Of a stretch of DNA of 64,000 nucleotides, positions 60,159 to 64,000 are shown piece by piece (positions within the stretch are counted from its first letter, which is position 1; every line of letters begins with the position of its first letter). The DNA is from an uncultured Porphyromonadaceae bacterium (GTDB taxonomy: Bacteria > Bacteroidota > Bacteroidia > Bacteroidales > Muribaculaceae). Position numbers and translations under genes: made by a program. The notes under the pieces are model-generated. The model was not told the origin of the DNA and searched no databases. It saw only the letters and a list, made by a program, of their open reading frames with translations. The stretch spans positions 13,528-77,527 of the forward strand of contig CABPYL010000012.1 in NCBI GenBank assembly GCA_902461565.1, in the 5' to 3' direction.

Positions 60159-61559
60159 TCACAGAGTATTCTGCTTTAGGGATTCAACGTAGCGGTCGAT
60201 TTCGTGGAGCTGTCCGGGAATGTCGATACTCTGCGGACAATGCGAGAGGCACGAGCCGCAGCTTATACAGCGTGCCGCCTGGCGCAGACGGGGAACACTC
60301 CTGTCGTAACCATAGAGGAATGCGCGGCGGGCACGGGCATAGTCGGGATCGGAGCTGTCGCGAGGTACATTGCCCTCGTTGATGCAGGTATTGTAATGCT
60401 TGAATACGCCCGGAATATTGATTCCATAGGGACACGGCATACAATATTTGCAGTCGGTACATGGAACGAGGTTGTTCTGAAGAATTTCAAGAGCACAGCG
60501 TTCCAGAAAGGCGTTATCGTCGTCGGTAAGTGGCACAAGAGGCGAATAAGTCGCAAGATTGTCGCGCAGATGCTCCATATAGGTCATACCGCTGAGCACC
60601 GTAAGCACTTTTTCGGGTGTGCCCGCGAAGCGGAAAGCCCACGAAGCGGTACTGTTGTCGGGACGGCGCTCCAGCATCTTGTCGGCGACAGGCTTTGGCA
60701 CATTGGCAAGGCGCCCGCCAAGCAGCGGCTCCATAATCACCACTGGAATATCGCGCTTTGCAAGTTCGCTGTATAGATATTCAGCATTGGTGTTGCGTCC
60801 CGTGGATTCGTCCACATGCTTCCAGTCCATATAGTTGAGCTGTATCTGCACGAAATCCCAATGAATTTCGCCGCGATCCATCATCGCCATCAGTTCGTCG
60901 AAAGTATTGCGGTCACCGTGGAACGAGAAACCGAGATTTCGGATACGTCCGGCCTCTTTCTGCTCTACAAGCCACGGCAGGAAACCGTTGTCAAGGTAGC
61001 GCTGGGCTACAGCATCCATACCGCCCATGCCGATGGCATGGAGGAGGTAGTAATCAATATAGTCGGTCTGCAGATATCGCAGGGAATTTTCGAACATCTC
61101 CTTCGACTTCTCAAAAGGCCATGTCTGTGGCGCAAAATTGGAAGCCTTGGTAGCGAGGTAGTACGATTCGCGGGGATATCGGCTCAGAGCCACACCCATC
61201 GCAGCCTCGGAATTGCCTTTGCAGTATGCCGGCGATGTGTCGTAATAGTTCACCCCTCCTGCCATAGCAGCGTCCACAGAGGCGTTTATCGCCTCCTGGT
61301 CGAGGGTATCGTCCTCGGTGCCGTTGGCCATACCCACGGTCGGGAGACGCATGCAGCCATAGCCGAGGATACTGACGGTGTCGCCCGTATTATGGTTTAC
61401 GCGCATTGTCATGCCGCCCTCCCCTTCGGGAGCTGCTGCGGCATTGTCTACTGCCTTCTTGCACATTGTTGCCATACCGCTCACAGCGGTGGCTCCTGTA
61501 AACAGGCCCAGGTTACGCAGAAAACGGCGGCGCGATATATCGGTTTTATTCTTGGTCAT
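60159..61559 (-). CDS. Tat-exported aldo/keto reductase with C-terminal 4Fe-4S ferredoxin domain
   Basis: Protein of 466 residues. A twin-arginine signal (SRRRFLRNLG) heads an aldo/keto reductase TIM barrel: LGYGCMRLPT, NYYDTSPAYCKGNSE (catalytic Asp/Tyr), ATKASNF (catalytic Lys), and DYYLLHAIG (His). A two-cluster tail follows (CTDCKYCMPCPYGIN, then CISCGSCLSHCPQSIDIP). Such enzymes reduce carbonyls with NAD(P)H or Fe-S electrons; the Tat signal implies a folded, cofactor-loaded periplasmic protein. It lies 6 bp after the NapH/G-like gene, which is a plausible electron donor. Confidence 0.88.
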   Translation of the reverse strand: MTKNKTDISRRRFLRNLGLFTGATAVSGMATMCKKAVDNAAAAPEGEGGMTMRVNHNTGDTVSILGYGCMRLPTVGMANGTEDDTLDQEAINASVDAAMAGGVNYYDTSPAYCKGNSEAAMGVALSRYPRESYYLATKASNFAPQTWPFEKSKEMFENSLRYLQTDYIDYYLLHAIGMGGMDAVAQRYLDNGFLPWLVEQKEAGRIRNLGFSFHGDRNTFDELMAMMDRGEIHWDFVQIQLNYMDWKHVDESTGRNTNAEYLYSELAKRDIPVVIMEPLLGGRLANVPKPVADKMLERRPDNSTASWAFRFAGTPEKVLTVLSGMTYMEHLRDNLATYSPLVPLTDDDNAFLERCALEILQNNLVPCTDCKYCMPCPYGINIPGVFKHYNTCINEGNVPRDSSDPDYARARRAFLYGYDRSVPRLRQAARCISCGSCLSHCPQSIDIPGQLHEIDRYVESLKQNTL

Positions 61560-61565
61560 AACTCG

Positions 61566-63107
61566 TTAGATATGCATGTGAACTTCATTGCCTACAACAT
61601 GGATTGCTGCCACATCGCTGCTGAACTGGCCCGCACTGCCCACTGGGCATACATATTCGCATTTTCCGCAGCCGATGCACAGTTCGGCATTGACGGCAGG
61701 ACGCATCCCGTGCTCCCCTTTCACCATCATTATGGCACCGGCGGGACAGTTACGCGCGCAGTTCCCGCAGTGCTGGCCGTAGGCCGCGGAGATACACAGG
61801 CCCGTATCAACAACCGCTGTACCTATTTTGATGGCCGATTTCTCGGCGATATCTATTGGCCGGATAGCTCCGGTGGGACAGACCTCGGAGCAACGCACAC
61901 ACTCGGGACGGCAGAAATCGGAACCGAAAACAAGCTGCGGCTGCATGAAGCCCGAAAGCGACAGCGACGGCTTGAGCACGCCGTTAGGACATTCGCTAAC
62001 GCACAGCTGACATGCCGTGCAGTGTTCGCTGAAGTGTTTCATGCTTATCGCACCTGCAGGAACGGGCGACGGTGCGTCGGAATGGCGCTGCTTAGTCTTT
62101 ACCGGAGCCAGACCGCCATCGGTAACCTTGTCGGCACCCTTCATGGCAAGCGCTCCCCCAGCAATGCCCGCGGCAATAAGGAACGAACGACGACCAGCAT
62201 CTGTCGCAGGCGACTTCGCCGCCTTCTTTACAGATTCCACTGCTTTCAGGCGTCCGGGGGCAAAACGGAAGCCGAGTGCACTGGTGCTGCAGTGGTCCAT
62301 ACAGTCCATGCACGCCACACAGCGGCTATAATCTATCCGGTGATTCTTGGTATCTATACAGGCACTTTTGCAGAACCTTCCGCACAGGCCGCACGACACG
62401 CATTTGTCCATATCGATGGTAACCTTGAATAGCGAGAAAGGCGATACTGCGCCAAGTGCCGTTCCTACCGGACAGATTGTATTGCAATACCAGCGGCCTC
62501 GCCATACGGCCAATGCCAATACAATCACTATCTGGATAGCGGCGACAGCAGCAAGCACCCACGAAAAAGCCGACGGCGCAACCGCGCGGTCAAACATAAA
62601 ATTACCATGATCTGCCGCCGATTCGGCCACGGCATCAGCAGCCGTCCTCCATGCCGGAACAAGGAACTGACCGGCAAAACGTCCGAAAATACTGTAGGGC
62701 TCCAGCAATCCGGCGTATGACATCGCCAGCGCGCCCGTCAGCCCAAGCACCGCAGCCGCGGCAAACACGCACAGCACACCCACGCGCACGCCGGTATTAG
62801 CGGCAGCGAAAGCAAACATGCCGCGGCGACGTTTCTTTTTAGGTGTAAGCCACGCACGGATACGCGTAGCGCAATCCTGAAAAATGCCCAACGGACATAT
62901 AATGCTGCAATATAGGCGCCCGAAAAACAGTGTAAGCACAAGCACCGCGGCTATCGCCACAAAATTCACCGCCAACAGGGCAGGTACGAACTGTACCTTT
63001 GGCAGAAAAGAGAGCCATCCCGCAGCAGTCCCGGTGAAGTCAACAAACATAGCCGTCATGGCCAACAGGGAAATGACGGCAACTATAATCCTTATTTTTC
63101 TCAGCAT
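61566..63107 (-). CDS. NapH/NapG-like fused iron-sulfur membrane protein
   Basis: Protein of 513 residues. The N-terminal half is NapH/MauN-like, with several membrane helices and two CxxxCP motifs (CSIICP near 67-72, CNTICP near 208-213). Two ferredoxin sites follow (CVSCGLCGRFC 236-246; CVACMDCMDHC 263-273). An internal twin-arginine-like segment (GRRSFLIAAG near 305-314) then leads into a NapG-like set of four cysteine-rich motifs from 363 to 487. It looks like NapH fused to NapG, carrying electrons from quinol to periplasmic clusters. It precedes the aldo/keto reductase gene and follows a tiny membrane ORF. Confidence 0.85.
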   Translation of the reverse strand: MLRKIRIIVAVISLLAMTAMFVDFTGTAAGWLSFLPKVQFVPALLAVNFVAIAAVLVLTLFFGRLYCSIICPLGIFQDCATRIRAWLTPKKKRRRGMFAFAAANTGVRVGVLCVFAAAAVLGLTGALAMSYAGLLEPYSIFGRFAGQFLVPAWRTAADAVAESAADHGNFMFDRAVAPSAFSWVLAAVAAIQIVIVLALAVWRGRWYCNTICPVGTALGAVSPFSLFKVTIDMDKCVSCGLCGRFCKSACIDTKNHRIDYSRCVACMDCMDHCSTSALGFRFAPGRLKAVESVKKAAKSPATDAGRRSFLIAAGIAGGALAMKGADKVTDGGLAPVKTKQRHSDAPSPVPAGAISMKHFSEHCTACQLCVSECPNGVLKPSLSLSGFMQPQLVFGSDFCRPECVRCSEVCPTGAIRPIDIAEKSAIKIGTAVVDTGLCISAAYGQHCGNCARNCPAGAIMMVKGEHGMRPAVNAELCIGCGKCEYVCPVGSAGQFSSDVAAIHVVGNEVHMHI

Positions 63108-63117
63108 ACGTGTAACC

Positions 63118-63189
63118 TTATACCAAAAGAATAAGTATCAGGAGCACCAGCCCCATCAGGAAATTCAGTATATTCGAGGAAGCAAACAT
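63118..63189 (-). CDS. 23-residue single-transmembrane micro-ORF
   Basis: ATG at 63189 on the minus strand opens MFASSNILNFLMGLVLLILILLV and then stops. The peptide is a short polar head plus one hydrophobic helix, like regulatory or assembly micropeptides of membrane complexes. It lies 10 bp upstream of the NapH/G-like gene. A TAACTTTG (63220-63227) 31 bp upstream could be its -7 box, without a clear -33. No sequence family is recognised; coding status rests on position and composition only. Confidence 0.45.
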   Translation of the reverse strand: MFASSNILNFLMGLVLLILILLV

Positions 63190-63219
63190 AGTAAAACTAT
63201 TTCATCTGGCTTATCAGCG

Positions 63220-63227
63220 CAAAGTTA
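63220..63227 (-). promoter_or_regulatory. -7 element of the micro-ORF/NapHG/aldo-keto reductase operon
   Basis: TAACTTTG on the minus strand. The expected transcription start is ~25 nt before the micro-ORF. No -33 TTTG at the right spacing. Confidence 0.5.
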
Positions 63228-63314
63228 AATAAAATACTCGCAAAAAAATGTGAAATCATAGCAAAATAAATGTTAAACAAATGCAAAATTTAAGCAGATT
63301 AAATATGAATTTGT

Positions 63315-63322
63315 TATTTTTG
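63315..63322 (+). promoter_or_regulatory. Possible -7 element of tmRNA
   Basis: TATTTTTG lies 33 bp before the mature tmRNA 5' end. The -33 element is not recognisable. Confidence 0.45.
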
Positions 63323-63354
63323 CAGATACTTCCCACAGGAAGCGCTAACAATAC

Positions 63355-63752
63355 GGGGCTGACCGGTTTTGACAGCGTGTAGAAGTGGTGGGTAAGCGTG
63401 CAGAGCTTTGAGACATACGCTCTATAATATCAGGTCTCAGACAGTTTAAATGGCGAAAATAACTACGCTCTTGCTGCCTGATCGAAGTACAGTAGATCAC
63501 GCTTAATCGCCGCAACAGTTGCAGCGACAAGACATCGCCCGACGGCCCTTTTTCCGAGGCGCGTTGACAAGGCGGTGCTAATAAATCGGAAATAGGAGAC
63601 TCTTTGCTCCGGAGAGTTTCTGAAAACTTAGGAGATAAGGCCGTGGTTGGTGGTTTCAGGCCTGCCACAGCTCGAAAATCAACTTGAGACTACGCACGTA
63701 GAAAGCTCATTAGTTCCGCGTTTGGACGAGGGTTCAAATCCCTCCAGCTCCA
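63355..63752 (+). ncRNA. ssrA: tmRNA (ssrA)
   Basis: The mature ends pair as in tRNA-Ala: GGGGCTG (63355-63361) with CAGCTCC (63745-63751), then the discriminator A. The T arm GGGTTCAAATCCC is present. The tag reading frame is G-E-N-N-Y-A-L-A-A followed by TGA (63452-63481), the C-terminal degradation tag. Several pseudoknot-like stems fill the middle. CCA is not encoded. tmRNA with SmpB frees stalled ribosomes and marks the product for proteolysis. Confidence 0.96.
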
Positions 63753-63788
63753 CTATGTACTTCCGAACTAAATCGGAAAATTCGAGAC

Positions 63789-63826
63789 AAACCTCGGACT
63801 ATCAGATAGTTCCGAGGTTTTTTTTC
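63789..63826 (+). terminator. Intrinsic terminator of tmRNA
   Basis: AACCTCGGA pairs with TCCGAGGTT, the stem continues inward as ACTATC/GATAGT with one bulge, and eight T's follow. Confidence 0.9.
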
Positions 63827-63863
63827 GTATCTAATCCTATCGGATTGAGGACCGGTATAAGCG

Positions 63864-63901
63864 GCCCAAGCCGAAATTACGGGCCCAAGCCGAAATTACG
63901 G
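63864..63901. repeat. Perfect 19-bp tandem duplication
   Basis: The unit GCCCAAGCCGAAATTACGG occurs twice with no gap, downstream of the tmRNA terminator. Confidence 0.85.
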
Positions 63902-64000
63902 TGCATTTGTTAAATCCGGGCGAATGGAATGTTAAAAATTTAGGTGTATAGTTTGACAAGTCGGAATATGAAGAAATCGCGGTCTCGGACTCCGCGCATC

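Noticed and set aside
60816..62432. 538-codon plus-strand open frame across the aldo/keto reductase and NapHG-like genes
   Set aside because: It runs antisense across two real genes with clear cofactor motifs. The translation is Cys/His/Arg-biased and unlike any family.
63968..64000. Possible start of a gene at ATG 63968 (M-K-K-S-R-S-R...)
   Set aside because: Only eleven codons are visible before the window ends, with no clear promoter. It cannot be supported.
1..64000. CRISPR array, prophage or intact insertion sequence
   Set aside because: No regularly spaced repeats, transposase, integrase or phage structural genes were found on either strand.

Overview
The window is chromosomal DNA from a member of the Bacteroidota, order Bacteroidales. 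A gut lineage such as Muribaculaceae is my best guess, but that is inference. The evidence is: two SusC/SusD pairs, a SusE/F-type lipoprotein and GH97; GLPGLI-family proteins; secreted proteins ending in type IX-secretion-like tails; Rho with a long disordered insert; a tmRNA tag ending NYALAA; and about fifteen sites close to the Bacteroidota promoter pattern TTTG-N18-20-TAnnTTTG. Most genes look GC-rich (roughly mid-50s percent by eye). A few islands are clearly AT-richer (about 16.8-19.7 kb, 36.8-38.1 kb, 41.5-41.9 kb).

Layout. 0-3 kb: the end of an outer-membrane receptor followed by two GLPGLI proteins. 3-5 kb (minus): M48 protease, FtsE-like ATPase, thioredoxin. 5.2-11 kb (plus): a tightly overlapping chain of RsmI-like methyltransferase, MBL hydrolase, PD-(D/E)XK protein, RsmF-like methyltransferase and MsbA-like exporter. 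This chain meets tcdA tail to tail. 11.8-14.5 kb: tRNA-Arg and tRNA-Asp, then rho with a long leader. 14.7-16.8 kb: a secreted multidomain protein. 17.3-19.7 kb: an AT-rich lipoprotein, then a three-gene toxin-antitoxin-like module (HTH-DUF3791 fusion, DUF3990, DUF3791-like). That module lies between two ~104-bp direct repeats. 19.7-23.7 kb: lpxA-like, xseB, GH3, alkaline phosphatase. 23.8-36.7 kb: tRNA-Gln, an Omp28-like secreted protein, DUF177-rpmF-fabH-era-der, nadA, nhaC, a secreted phosphodiester glycosidase and a CDF metal transporter. 36.8-41.5 kb: a frameshifted DUF1016 nuclease gene, then ftsB/divIC-like, a small membrane protein and mutS.

41.6-46.5 kb holds a SusC/SusD pair whose susC has an in-frame amber codon inside the signal-peptide coding region. 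A 15-bp perfect inverted repeat lies upstream. 46.9-59 kb (minus) is a complete polysaccharide utilisation locus: SusR-like membrane regulator, SusC, SusD, a five-repeat SusE/F lipoprotein, a clan GH-D-type hydrolase and a SusB-like GH97. These fit one job: sensing, binding, importing and hydrolysing an alpha-linked glycan. 59-63.2 kb: a secreted Ntn hydrolase, then a Tat-exported iron-sulfur aldo/keto reductase, a NapH/NapG-like fused iron-sulfur membrane protein and a 23-residue single-TM micro-ORF. The window closes with tmRNA, its terminator and a 19-bp tandem duplication.

No CRISPR array, intact insertion sequence or prophage was seen. The observations most worth following are the repeat-flanked DUF3990 module, the amber codon in susC, the frameshifted nuclease, and the micro-ORF/iron-sulfur/aldo-keto reductase cluster.
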